From: Paralithodes platypus
Lineage: Eukaryota; Arthropoda; Malacostraca; Decapoda; Lithodidae
Length of the DNA stretch: 64,000 nt
Direction: 5' to 3'
Assembly: GCA_032716605.1 (NCBI GenBank)
Contig: CM064572.1
Coordinates: forward strand, 38,255,415 to 38,319,414
This document shows, piece by piece, positions 32,131-44,077 of the stretch (within the stretch, counting starts at the first letter, position 1; each line of letters opens with the position of its first letter). A program made the position numbers and the translations under genes. The notes beneath the pieces were generated by a model. The model saw only the letters and a program-made list of their open reading frames with translations, ran no database searches and was not told where the DNA came from.

Positions 32131-32341
32131 AAAAAGTGAGGTGGGCTCCCTTAATAATGAATGACACGATACGACATAATACGACAAGGTGAATACAAGG
32201 GGAATATGCAAGAGTCGTATAAGGATTTCTATTATTGGACTGATGAGGTCAAGCAATAGTAATACAAGACTAAGAAAGGCGATGAAAGCTAATCTTAAGT
32301 CACATAAAAAAGAACCAAGATATAATGATATAATGTTCCAG
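32131..32341. other. no gene seen
   Basis: Short spacer between the truncated LINE 5' end and the (AAT)n tract; no repeat family recognised. Confidence 0.6.
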
Positions 32342-32416
32342 GTATAATAATAATAATAATAATAATAGTACTACTAATAATACTAATACTAATAATATAT
32401 AATTATATATAATAAT
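32342..32416. repeat. (AAT)n tract, low-coordinate flank of element C
   Basis: Imperfect TAA repeats interrupted by ACT triplets and ending ATAAT at the LTR boundary. Confidence 0.9.
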
Positions 32417-34533
32417 TGTTATGCCGGGTTGTAATACAACTTTGCTTCGTTATCGTCTTTACTCTCAAGATATCTCTTAAGATATCTCAAGCAAGGTAGG
32501 TCACTCAGGTCATCTACTGGACTTAGATGCGGGAAATGGTTTATGCGGCTAATGCGGTTTGTCTTGAATAGGGGAGGATTACTTTAATTTAAAAAGGAGA
32601 AGGGAGCTGAATTATTTCTACAATTTACAATGTAGTTAGCTGATGGTGAGAAAATTATGTTATGAACATATCATTTATTAATTTACTTATGTAATAATAA
32701 TCTCGCAGGTCGAGGAATTCAGATTTAATTATTTCTATATGCTGAATAAAGTACCTTTATTTATTATAACCTAACAGGAATCATATGACACTTGACTCAA
32801 GTAGATTAAGAAACGCATTTATAAAATAGCATGTACTAGTATAGATAATAATACTAATAGTATATAAATTGGTTTACACAACAAAGTTGCACTTACCTGT
32901 AGATAAGATTACCTGAAGGTATAAAGGAGTTCTGAACAAGTTAGCAGATTCATATAAGGAATACAGAACAAATTAGCGTTGTATTCGAAATGATGCAATA
33001 ATCAGATAATGGATCTATACAGAACTAGAATTCCTAGACGAGATGGATCGAAATAATCTATTTCACAATAGAACAAATAAATAAGTTATTCACAAAGAAA
33101 TAGCTTAAAACAAAGGATCACTAAGCGTGAAAGGGTTTTCTCGAGGAAATTAGGTTTTAATAATTATAGCAATATATATGGTTATATATTTGGGGGGTAA
33201 AATTGGATTTTAATTAATTATGAAATTGGGCGTAGGTTGTAGGTAAATCCTTAGATTTGAATAGGGAATAGACACACGTTATACACTTCAACTTCGACTT
33301 GATACATACACAATAGAATGGACATATAGAAGGGAAATCTGTGAGTATTCGGTTTGGAAATTAGTTAACACGAGTATATATCGTATGCGTAATATGATTA
33401 TGAGATGCTTAAAACACTAGGTAAACTAGATCTTTCACACAGATCTACCTCAATAATTAATATGGCTTCTGAAGGATGACTATGTAACGTGATAAATATC
33501 GATCTTGGGCACAGATCTACATAAGAATTAACACTGGAATACTCGCATATCTTTACCTTACCTTGACATCAATAATCACAACGTAAGACACTTAGAGACA
33601 CTTAGGGTAAGATAAGAGGGTAGGAGTTCGAGTTTAAGTCTGGCCGACATGGATCGTAGATTCGGCTGTCTGGACTTCAAGGGGAACTGCCTCTCCTGAA
33701 CAGGAATCCAAGGTCCTGGCATCAGAGGTAACACAGCAGGTCTCACTGTAGTCTCGAGGGGGAAGGGGAGGCGGTTTCTACTTCAGTTAGATACTCCGTG
33801 CTTTTTAGTCTTAGAATAATACTTAGGTTAGAGGTGATTACTTTCCTTAATTTCAGTGAGACTATGTTCAAGTTATTTTTTAAGTTTAACTTGTAGTAAT
33901 TCAATTCTACAAGGATATTGTGAATGGTTGTGATGTAAATTGTGAAGTCTAATTAGTCTAAAAATACATGGTGGTTATAGGTTGGTACATAATTATTTTA
34001 AATCTTTTATTTTAATACGAGTTGGTTACGAGTTCTAAGTATAAGATAATTGCAACTTCCGTGATTCTATGATAATCAGTGGTTATTCATGAGGACGTTG
34101 ATAACTCTGTTCTTTTCTAGATTCCTGGGGTGATGTGGAGTTCTCCGGAATGGTACTGCAAGGGAGGTCCTAGTATCCCCACTGGTCTCTATAATATTCT
34201 GGTCTCTGATGTCTAACTTGCATAAACATTTGCTCGTCATACTGCAAGTCTGGTTGTTGGTTGACTGGAGGCTGGTGATAGGTCGAGATGGTTTGAAAGC
34301 TTGATGGTGATTGGCCTCTATTTCCACTCTTTTGTAGGGGAGGCTGACCTAACCTTTTAGCCTTTGGAGAACGGGAATTATCTGAAGTCCGGGGGCACTC
34401 CTCTGTTCTCCTTTCTCCTAAAGCATGGGAAGCTGGTATACTTTCCCATTTCTTTTGCTGGCTTCTTCTCCTGTCTTTTCTGTTGTCCTGTAGGCTAGCA
34501 ATCCTACAGGTCTCACTCAACCCCGTAACTTCA
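32417..34533 (-). repeat. 3' LTR of element C (2117 bp)
   Basis: Element-strand ends TGAAGTTACGG and GGCATAACA. Relative to the 5' LTR it lacks about 550 bases next to the CA end: sequence jumps from CGTTATCGTCTTTACTC straight to AAGATATCTC, with a doubled AAGATATCTC at the junction (near 32467-32486). Confidence 0.92.
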
Positions 34534-34688
34534 CCACATTCGGCGAAGAAAAAGTTGTGACCTCGCTTTTTCAAAATGTAGGTCCGGGTTGTTGCATTAG
34601 CCAGAACGGAGGTTAAGTGTTGTAGAATCAATAGCCATATGGTTGTAGGTACATCAGCTGGTGTAGAGGTGTCGATGCCCATGTGCAC
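34170..34688 (-). CDS. small frame running from the internal region into the 3' LTR
   Basis: 172 residues. The first ~51 are encoded before the LTR boundary at 34533 and the rest within the LTR. The N-terminus has a hydrophobic stretch (IWLLILQHLTSVLA). The C-terminal part is hydrophilic, Arg/Ser/Gln-rich, with DLQYDEQMFMQVRHQ. The LTR-encoded part is also open in the 5' LTR (42625-43005) and in the LTR of element A (4546-4896), with amino-acid differences. No known domain is recognised. It could be a real accessory product or chance openness of a conserved LTR. Confidence 0.4.
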   Translation of the reverse strand: MHMGIDTSTPADVPTTIWLLILQHLTSVLANATTRTYILKKRGHNFFFAECGEVTGLSETCRIASLQDNRKDRRRSQQKKWESIPASHALGERRTEECPRTSDNSRSPKAKRLGQPPLQKSGNRGQSPSSFQTISTYHQPPVNQQPDLQYDEQMFMQVRHQRPEYYRDQWGY

Positions 34689-34703
34689 ATGTAATAGAAT
34701 TTT

Positions 34704-37700
34704 TTATTCGTTAGCCGTTTGCACCAATTGTTGTGGGGTTTTGACCACAGTGCTGTCCAGTCCTGTGGACACCATTACACAGTTTATTTTCATGGCTGCT
34801 GAAGGCGGTGAAGTAGGTGCTGGCATGGGTGAAGGAGTCTTTGTAGCTGGAGCAGATGTGGTTGCTGGAAGCTCGGCAGAGTGAGTGTCCTGGCTGGTAG
34901 GTAGTGGTAAGTTGTTGCCTCTGGTACTGGCTGGTTGACATGGTGATGGTGTTGACCTCGCAGTAGAGATAACAGGGATCCTTTGCATTGGCGAGGTAGG
35001 ATAAGGAGGGCCCCGCCTTGTATATGTAGGATGGAATGTTGGCGCCCATCGTTGAGGAGGTTTCACACGTCGACCATATCTTGTACAGGGTAGATTAGAA
35101 ACAGGTTGCATTAAGGGTGGTGGAGTCACACGAGCGAGGTGTGTTGGTGATAAGGAAGATTGTGATGAATGGGAAAAGTTCTTATATAGGGTGGGTGTAG
35201 TGCGATGTAGTGTACAGGAAGTATTGGTTGTTTTCTGAGTAGAAGTAGATGGTTGTATGTTATAAAATAAAGGAAGAGGTCTTGAAGGTGATTTAGGGAC
35301 GGATTTAGATACTGAAGTAGTGGGTGACTTAGGTTTATTTGCATAGTTAATAGGTTTGGAAGAGGGTTGAGAGAGAGGAACAGGCAAGGTAGAAAGATTA
35401 GGAGATGGCGTTGTTGGTAGGTTTGATAAAGGCAGATTAGGAATTTGAGCACTAGCTGGCGTAGTAAGCAGAGTGCAAGGGGATTCATAGACAATTGGTG
35501 AGCTGACAGATGGTGATGGAGGAACAGGGAGAGATATAGATTTAGTTAATAATTGAGTAGGGAGTTTGGAAGGTGCAGATACAGTATGTGTAGGTATGAT
35601 AGGAGGTGGATTGTGTGATGGATATGAAAGAGGATCTGGGCGTGGCTGAACAGATTGTGTGGATAGTGGTAGAATAGGTGGTTTGACATGCAGTGGTTTC
35701 TTTAGAGGTGCAGGTGTTAATGGTGGCATAAGTTCACGTGTCAAAGGTTCCGAAGATCCCAAATTCTGATTATTTGATGCAGGTAATATATCATTCTGGT
35801 CAGGATCTGCAAGCATGATCATATTCTCATCAATAGATTGAAATCTACGTACATATCTGTTACAGTATGTGCGGGACTCACCGAGATAGTTAATGGTAAC
35901 CTGGTAACAATTTGGCACTGTTAAGATTCCAAATGGACCTTTAAATTTTGGTTTGAGTTTAGACGGCACATGTAATTGAGCAACCATTACGAGATCGCCG
36001 ATGCGGTTTGGACTGGCTTTGGTAGTTTCATCAGGTTCAAGATCTTGAACATACTGGATTTGATGGAGACGGTTTTTCAGGTGTACTAGTGATTGATCGA
36101 AGTTGGAGGAGGGCTCATACGGGGCAGCGAGATGTCTCAGAGGTAGGAGTAATGGTGGCACTCCAAACACACGTTCGTGGGGTGATATTCTGTCTTCTCT
36201 GGGGCAGGTATTTATACCCCACAGGACTATTTTGACTTGACTGGGCCAATCTTTGGTGTCCATTTGTTGCAAACGTGTTCTGATTTGATTTGCAATTGTC
36301 CTATGGCTTCTTTCGCAGATGGAATTGCCTTGAGGCCAGTATGGAGATGAGTGGCTGATTTTAAAGCCACACATCTGAGATAATTGGGACCAAATGTGAC
36401 TGGTGAAATCGGGGGCATTATCTGAATGAATGGTTTCAGGTAATCCGAAATATGGAAATACATGTTGAATGAGGGCCTCTGCTACTGCTATGGTTGAGTG
36501 TTCTTTTGCAGGGCAGGCAATGACATATTTGGAATATGTATCAACAAATGTTATGATGTACTTAAACCCTTGGTTTCCTTCCATTGCTACCATAACGTCT
36601 ACTGCAAGTAATTGCCATGGCTTGGAGGCTACTAGCCTGCCAGCAGGTCCTGCTGTGCGGGTTCTATCTTTACCCAATGCACAAGCTAGGCAAGCTTCAG
36701 TTACTCGCATCGCGGTTATATAGGAGGAAGGGGTCCAATACACTTGTTGAAATGTGTTAATTAGTTTTCTTTGTGCTAGATGAATGCCATTATGCATATG
36801 AATAGATTGCATGGTGGATAGTGCTGCTTGAGGTGTGATGACAATTTTTCCATCGATGGTGAATAAATTGTCTCCTCGTCTGATCAGTTGAGAAAATATC
36901 TTGCTTGGCATCCAGTCTGGTCTCTCCTTTCTTTGGAAACAACGTAGAAGATCTTGTTGATTGTTATCCCATGAATCATGATGATGGATATCAAATATTG
37001 GTTGATTTTCCACTTGTTGTTGAGGATGAATGTCTGCTGAATTGATGGGAAGTCTAGTTAGGGCGTCCACTTTAGTATGAAGTTTTCCTGGCCTGTAAAA
37101 AATATCTACGTCGAATTCCTCTAATAATTCCCTCCATCTGACAGTTAATGCATTTTTGGTGTCAGATTTACTGAGCCATTGAATGGCGTGATGATCTGGT
37201 ATTATGGCGACTTTGACACCTGCCAGGTAAGCTTTGAAATGTTGCAGGGCCCATATCATACTTAGGCACTCTCTTTTCGTCACCGGACCGTCTTCTGCTG
37301 GATTGAGTGTGTGGCTGGCACAGGCTATGATGTGTTCTTTGCCATCTCTAGTTTGTCCAAGAATGGCACCTATTCCGAACTGTGAGACGTCTGTATATAG
37401 TCTAAAGGGACGAGTGTGATCTGGAAACGATACTACCGGAGATGCCACTAATTTTTCTTTCAGACTATGAAATGCTTGAAGGCGTTTTTCTGTCCACTGG
37501 AATGGTTCGTCTTTCTTAGTTAGGTCGTGTAAAGGTTTGGCAATAGTGGCAAAGTTCTTGACAAATCTTCGATAATAGAGTGTCAACTCAAGGAAAGCTC
37601 TTACTCCTTTTTAATTAGTGGGAGGAGTAATCTTGCTGATAGGTTCTAGTTTACTAGGATCTGGTGAAATGCCTTGTTCTGATACAATATGTCCTAGAAA

Positions 37701-38807
37701 GTTTAATTTGGTCTTGGCAAGGGTGCATTTGAATGGTTTGAGTTTTAAACTGGCTTCCCTTATTCTCTGGAATACTTGTTTTAATCTTTGCAAATGTTCG
37801 GCCCACGTTTTTCCTTATACAATGATGTCATCTAAATAGGCCAGGCATGTTTCCCAGGTTAATCCTTGTAAGACAGATTCTATTAACCTGCAGAATGTGG
37901 CAGGGCCATTGCATAGGTCGAAAGGCAATACAGTAAATTCATATAGTCTGCCTTGGCTGGTGAAGAAGGCTGTCTTTGGTTGATATTCTGGTGATACTGG
38001 AACTTGCCAATATCCTGCCTGAAGGTCTAAGGTAGTGAACCATTTTGCTCCAAGCAGGGAGTCTAAGGAATCATCGATTCTGGGGAGAGGTGTAGCATCT
38101 TTGATGGTGACGTCATTCAGTTGTCGGTAGTCAATACAGAAGCGGGTTGATCCGTCTTTCTTCCGGACGAGTACTACCGGAGACGACCAAGGGCTGGTAG
38201 AGGTTTTGACAACTCCTGTGGCAAGCATATCTTGCACTTGTTTTTCTTCATCGTGTCTCTGAATTGGGTTTTTCCGACGAATTGGTTGCTTTATGGGACG
38301 TCCTACTGTGTGTATAGGATGATGAAGCACGTCCGTTTTCCTCATGTCTCGGCTGGAGGTAGCGAATATGTCTTGATATGATATCAGTAAGTTTCTGAGA
38401 TCAGTTTGTTGACAGGTAGTAAGGTTGGAAAGAATATCAGGAAGGGGGGTCTTATTTTGAGTGGAAGTATCTGTAGGTACAGATAATTCTTCTAAGTATA
38501 CCTCAAGCTCACCAATGGCTAGTCCTTTTGGTAATGTAACTGGCTTATCTGAGATATTAGCTATTTTGATACAGTTTAATTGATTTGGTAATAAGCTAGG
38601 AGCGGTTAACCAGGCCCCATTAAAAGGGCTTTGGAGGTGTGGGGTCAAAATGACATCTCCCATGATGGTGGGCACCAAGGGTATCCATTTTTCATGAGGA
38701 GGAACTGTCATAGTTGTGGAAGTTATAGCTTGAGAAATGATATGAGGTTGGTATTTTACATCTTCTGAAGTTTTAATTGATAGGACTTGTTCATTACGTG
38801 AAGGCAA
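34704..38807 (-). pseudogene. pol: gypsy pol of element C: RT, RNase H, integrase
   Basis: One frame broken by two stops, near 37812 (right after YLDDIIV) and near 37608. RT occupies 38400-37600 with CIDYRQLND, LDLQAGYWQVP and YLDD. In the 960-residue last segment (37586-34704) RNase H begins at RLYTDVSQFG (D66), and the integrase zinc finger has His near 263-269 and C299, C302. The catalytic triad is D330, D389, E425, with 35 residues between the last two. Residues ~600-960 are Pro/Ser/Thr-rich with no known fold. The protein would make and integrate element DNA. Order RT-RH-IN is standard gypsy. Confidence 0.92.
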
Positions 38808-38885
38808 GTTGATGACTTTAATTTAGCTGTTTGACTAAGGGGAGCAGGTAGCGAGCTTGAGTTTAACTGCTGAGGGTGTTTAAGG

Positions 38886-38919
<34 letters not shown>

Positions 38920-39313
38920 AAGGTGGATCAAAGGTTAAAGTGAGGTGCCTACAACCAATAGAGGCACTCAAAGATATGAGGAGATCGAAACCTAAGTATC
39001 CATCGTACTTAGTCTCATTAGGATTATAGATCACAAATGAATGATCTACTCCATGATGGGGAACAGGGGTGCTAACGTATAGGGGAAGAGTCTGTCCTAA
39101 ATTTGGAATGACTTAATCGTTGGCACTGACAAGAATTATAGAGGAAGGTTGTATCTTTCCGAAAGCCTTGTGGTGCTTTCGGAAAAACGGAAGGAACAGG
39201 CATGAACGGGAAGCTCCCATATCTATTAGAAGTCGGACTGTCACCCTATTGAGTGTGATCTTTTGATATACTGGGAGACCATTTGAAGATGTCCCATCAT
39301 GAGCCCCCGCCAT
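38756..39313 (-). pseudogene. aspartic protease of element C
   Basis: Starts MAGAHDGTSS, 39 bases after the gag stop, like its counterpart in element A. The active site reads LLIDMGAS: Met replaces the usual Thr, which should damage activity. A TAA near 39113 follows SAND, where element A has Gln. A 30-base A run (seen as T at 38888-38918) adds a polylysine tract absent from element A. The frame overlaps the start of pol. Confidence 0.75.
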
Positions 39314-39351
39314 TGTGACAACAATTTGTTTGGGGGGGGGGGGGGGGCAGT

Positions 39352-40227
39352 TTAAAAATCCTAAGGGTCTGGTTGTACAGCTTCAGGCAGATAGTGCTCT
39401 GTCTCTCCTTCACTATGCACGTCTTCTATTCCTGCCATTCCGTCTTCAGTGATAGTTGCTACCTAACGTGGCTTTATCCAGGGAATTTGTGCCCACCAGC
39501 TTGGTATCCTGGTCCGTTTCCTAGTTAGCTCTGTGAATGATCTTTTTAAAGACCATAACATGCATGGTCCAGAGCATGGTTTCCAATCAGCTGGCCTAAT
39601 CCTGGCCCAATCCTCGGCTTTATCATGGAGATGAGGAGCGACTGGACCAGTTATGGGTGTTGCTGTTGCTGATGGATGGGTGGTCACCTTGCTGATCACG
39701 GCTATCTTGTTCTGTTCCCTGGATTTTTTAAGAGCCATGATACGCCTTATCACTGGCATATCTGTGTCATAATTCGTAGGTTCAACAATGGAGAAGTGAT
39801 CCGCCACTGTTTCCGGCAAAATTCTCACAAGTGCCTTGAACACGATAATCTTTCGTTGTGCTGTGGTTTCTTCTGGGAACGCAGTGATCGCTATTTGTTG
39901 CAGTTGCTCAATTGTGCCGTCTAAATCTCCTGAATATTTTATCTCATGAATTTTTTTATCGGCAATGATCTGACCAAGAACTGGATTAATAGTGGTCTTT
40001 ACATACGTTTCAAATTGTGCCCAGGTTAACCCCAGCATGTTATCATGCACATACCCTGATACATTGGTTGCATAGTTCCCTAGTTACACTACTATCGTGT
40101 GGATCTTGGAAGCGTCCTCGTTTCCGAACATAATGTCCAGGACCGGTTTGACTATTTCCAGGTAGGTATATATGTCATAATCTTCTGGCTTGAACGCCGG
40201 AATATCAAGTGATCTAATTGCTGCCAT
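39352..40227 (-). pseudogene. gag: gag-like protein of element C
   Basis: From ATG at 40227 (MAAIRSLD) to TAA at 39352, about 290 residues, with in-frame stops near 40082 (Lys in element A) and near 39461 (Lys in element A). Acidic N-terminal half (YDIYTYLEIVKPVLDIM), middle PETVADHFSIVEP, C-terminal Trp/Cys segment RPADWKPCSGPCMLW. No CCHC knuckle. Identified as gag by position. Confidence 0.65.
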
Positions 40228-40309
40228 GGTGAATATTGCGTGAAAATGTTGAATGAGTACTTGAAAAAACAAATTATTTAAGAAACTCTCGTTGATATGC
40301 CGTATCGAG

Positions 40310-40324
40310 TCACCGCTGCCACCA
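40310..40324 (-). promoter_or_regulatory. primer-binding site of element C
   Basis: One base inside the LTR on the element strand comes TGGTGGCAGCGGTGA. Element A has TGGCGGCAGCGGTGA in the same place. The tRNA is not assigned. Confidence 0.65.
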
Positions 40325-40325
40325 G

Positions 40326-42988
40326 TGTTATGCCAGTTCTAATACAACTTTGCTTCGTTATCGTCTTTACTCAAATCCAATTATGGACTTTTAGACTCAA
40401 TCAAATGCTCAACAGGGACACATCGAACACATTCTTATTCACAATTATGTATTCAATCAGGTTGTAATAAACACAATAAACACACACAGATAATTATAAA
40501 CTCTTATTTATTGAATGGCATATAGATGGATCATTAGATTCCTCAGCTATTATTTGTGAATAGTAAGAGAATCGACATACTTAGACATAATACGGTTGAT
40601 ATGAAATTCACGAATATATCTATACCTGAAATGTGAGTTGAAACTTAACTTAACTATTATAAGGAATAGTAAATAAAGAATTGAATACATCTAAACCACA
40701 CCAAGGTATATGAATAACATACAAATGAACATAAAATAAGGGATAGTATTACTGTGGAAATATGTAATTATATATATAGACAAACATATACATAGAATAA
40801 CTCCTTTGATAATAATATCTATGTGAGTTGAGTGTCTATCGTGAGGTATTCTGATTAATTCGAGATTGGTTTTGATGATATCTCCAAACACGCATGAATA
40901 ATCAGCTTAAGCAATTAGATACAACCCCACGAGGATTTAGATAGTTTACTGGGCAGCGCGGGGCGTGATGCGCACTAATATGTCAAATGATACCGCGCCA
41001 AGATATCTCAAGCAAGGTAGGTCACTCAGGTCATCTACTGGACTTAGATGCGGGAAATAGTTTATGCGGCTAATGCGGTTTGTCTTGAATAGGGGAGGAG
41101 TACTTTAATTTAAAAAGGAGAAGGGAGCTGAATTATTTCTACAATTTACAATGTAGTTAGCTGATGGTGAGAAAATTATGTTATGAACATATCATTTATC
41201 AATTTACTTATGTAATAATAATCTCGCAGGTCGAGGAATTCAGATTTAATTATTTCTATATGCTGAATAAAGTACCTTTATTTATTATAACCTAACAGGA
41301 ATCATATGATACTTGACTCAAGTAGATTAAGAAACGCATTTATAAAATAGCATGTACTAGTATAGATAATAATACTAATAGTATATAAATTGGTTTACAC
41401 AACAAAGTTGCACTTACCTGTAGATAAGATTACCTGAAGGTATAAAGGAGTTCTGAACAAGTTAGCAGATTCCTATAAGGAATACAGAACAAATTAGCTT
41501 TGTATTCGAAATGATGCAATAATCAGATAATGGATCTATACAGAACTAGAATTCCTAGATGAGATGGATCGAAATAATCTATTTCACAATAGAACAAATA
41601 AATAAGTTATTCACAAAGAAATAGCTTAAAACAAAGGATCACTAAGCGTGAAAGGGTTTTCTCGAGGAAATTAGGTTTTAATAATTATAGCAATATATAT
41701 GGTTATATATTTGGGGGGTAAAATTGGATTTTAATTAATTATGAAATTAGGCGTAAGTTGTAGGTAAATGCTTAAATTTGAATAGGGAATAGACACACGT
41801 TATACACTTCAACTTCGACTTGATACATACACAATAGAATGGACATATAGAAGGGAAATCTGTGAGTATTCGGTTTGGAAATTAGTTAACACGAGTATAT
41901 ATCGTATGCGTAATATGATTATGAGATGCTTAAAACACTAGGTAAACTAGATCTTTCACACAGATCTACCTCAATAATTAATATGGCTTCTGAAGGATGA
42001 CTATGTAACGTGATAAATATCGATCTTGGGCACAGATCTACACAACGTAAGATACTTAGAGACACTTAGGGTAAGATAAGAGGGTAGGAGTTCGAGTGTA
42101 AGTCTGGCCGGCGTGGATCGTAGATTCAGCTGTGTGGACTTCAAGGGGAACTGCCTCTCCTGAACAGGAATCCAAGGTCCTGGCATCAGAGGTAATGCAA
42201 CAGGTCTCACTGTAATCTCGAGGGGGAGGGGGAGTCGGTTTCTACTTCAGTTAGATACTCCGTGCTTTTCAGCCTTAGAGTATTACTTAGGTTAGAGGTG
42301 CTTACTTTCCTTAATTTCAGTGAGACTATATTAAAGTTATTTTTTAAGTTTAACTTGTAGTAATTCAATTCTACAAGGATATTGTGAAAGGTTGTGATGT
42401 AAATTGTGAAGGTAATACTTAGTCTAAAAATACATGGTGGTTATACAATAGGTTGGTACAGAATTATTTTTAATCTTTTATTTTAATACGAGTCCTAAGC
42501 AAAAGATAATTGCATGTTATTCTATGATAATCAGTGGTTATTCATGAGGACGTTGATATCTCTGTTCTTTTCTAGATTCCTGGGGTGATGTGGAGTTCTC
42601 CAGAACGGTACTGCAAGGGAGGTCCTAGTATCCCCACTGGTCTCTATAATATTCTGGTCTCTGATGTCTAACTTGCATAAACATTTGCTCGTCATATTGC
42701 AAGTCTGGTTGTTGGTCGACTGGAGGCTGGTGATAGGTCGAGATGGTTTGAAAGCTCGATGGTGATTGGCCTCTATTTCCACTCTTTTGTAGGGGAGACT
42801 GACCTAACCTTTTAGCCTTTAGAGAACGGGAATGATCTGAAGTCCGGGGGTACTCCTCTGTTCTCCTTTCTCCTAAAGCATGGGAAGCTGGTATACTTTC
42901 CCATTTCTTTTGCTGGCTTCTTCTCCTGTCGTTTCTGTTATCCTGTAAGCTAGAAATCCTACAGGTCTCACTCAACCCCATAACTTCA
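40326..42988 (-). repeat. 5' LTR of element C (2663 bp)
   Basis: TG...CA ends as in the 3' LTR. Region 40522-41000 has no match in element A's LTR or in the 3' LTR and looks inserted; 40374-40521 matches element A but is missing from the 3' LTR. The duplicated GATCT-loop-AGATC hairpins are near 41948-41967 and 42021-42039. Confidence 0.92.
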
Positions 42989-43004
42989 ATTATTAAATAA
43001 TACA

Positions 43005-43044
<40 letters not shown>

Positions 43045-43048
43045 TAAA
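42989..43048. repeat. (AAT)n tract, high-coordinate flank of element C
   Basis: ATTATTAAATAATAC then about 14 AAT units. Confidence 0.95.
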
Positions 43049-43237
43049 CTATTTTAATAATGATAATAAGAAATATATTAATGTCGGTTGTAATAAAGGA
43101 TAGTAATAACAGATAAAACCAATAATTTGTTTTTATTATTAAGCCAAACCACCCCCTAAGAGTTCAGTTCGGCTGGCAATAGATAGAAAACAGATAGATA
43201 AATCGATAGATAGATAGAAGGACAGACAGACAGACAG

Positions 43238-43270
<33 letters not shown>

Positions 43271-43590
43271 AATAGATAAATAAATAAATGTATGTTTGAA
43301 CAATGAAAAGAGCTGAAGATAATCAACAAAAGGTCGCAACAACAAAATCTTTAAATTCATCGGTTTGAAGGCGTTAAAATAGCCTAGAGTGATTACTGAA
43401 CGAGAAAATATAGAACCGAAGTTAGTGGATATAATCGAAATCAAATGTATATTCTAATATATCCAATCAGTTGAAAATAATTCCAAAAGGCAAAGAACAA
43501 CGATACAAAATAATTTAAGAAAACATAGCCGATACAAAACAAAAAGTGAACAAATCCGAAATTATTATCCTCTGTATAAAAAATGAAATA
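43049..43590. other. no gene; (GATA)n-(GACA)n-(TA)n-(GA)n near 43180-43270
   Basis: AT-rich unique-looking sequence with one compound microsatellite. No frame is supported. Confidence 0.65.
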
Positions 43591-43594
43591 TTAA

Positions 43595-44073
43595 CCCTTA
43601 ACTGGCGGCGCCCGGCTATTGTCGAGTGAAATAAATGTGGCCTATGTGGCGGGGCCCGGCTATTGTCGAGTGCAATTTTGAGCACGTAATGTGCTCTGAG
43701 AGAGAGCGGAGCGGTGGGAGGAGCGTAGGTTACCTCATGACCGCTCGCCACGGTGGCCGTGGAGCTACTGAGATGTACTCCTTTGTACTCCACCCTCTCT
43801 CACTCGTTTCACACGTAATAATGTAAGGAAATGACCGTATTTTACCGATTTTGCCCTCCGGTTGCATGATCGTTGCAAGACAACCAGTGTTCGTAGAAGG
43901 ATGGTTCTGGTGTCATTGGAAAGCTGAATTAATGCCCTTTCAGGGATACATACTTGCATTACGCTCTGGCTCTTGTTTATGCATGAAAACGAGCACGGAA
44001 ACAAGCTCGTTGACGGTAAAACCCCCCGCTGGGCGGCACAGTCAAATATACTCCACCACCCGCTCTTTGAGTG
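43595..44073 (+). mobile_element. F2 TTAA element (479 bp)
   Basis: TTAA at 43591-43594 and 44074-44077. Ends CCCTTAACTGGCGGC and, inverted, CACTCAAAGAGCGGG. A 35-bp segment (CGGCGCCCGGCTATTGTCGA...) is doubled near the left end. It matches 22394-22877 in opposite orientation (for example AAAACCCCCCGCTGGGCGG near the right end). Confidence 0.88.
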
Positions 44074-44077
44074 TTAA

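Larger units (their letters stand above)
32417..42988 (-). mobile_element. Ty3/gypsy retrotransposon C, both LTRs present
   Basis: Full-length minus-strand element: 5' LTR 40326-42988, primer site, gag, protease, RT, RNase H, integrase, a Pro/Ser-rich tail, a last frame entering the 3' LTR, and 3' LTR 32417-34533. The domain order is the usual gypsy order, unlike element B. The outer flanks are ATAAT and ATTAT inside AAT-rich repeats, so the target duplication is ambiguous. Several stops in gag, protease and pol inactivate this copy. The shared parts of the two LTRs are almost identical by eye. Confidence 0.93.

Noticed and set aside
34704..35800. Envelope protein in the Pro/Ser-rich C-terminal region of element C pol
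   Set aside because: No signal peptide, transmembrane segment or cysteine pattern; it is fused in frame to integrase.
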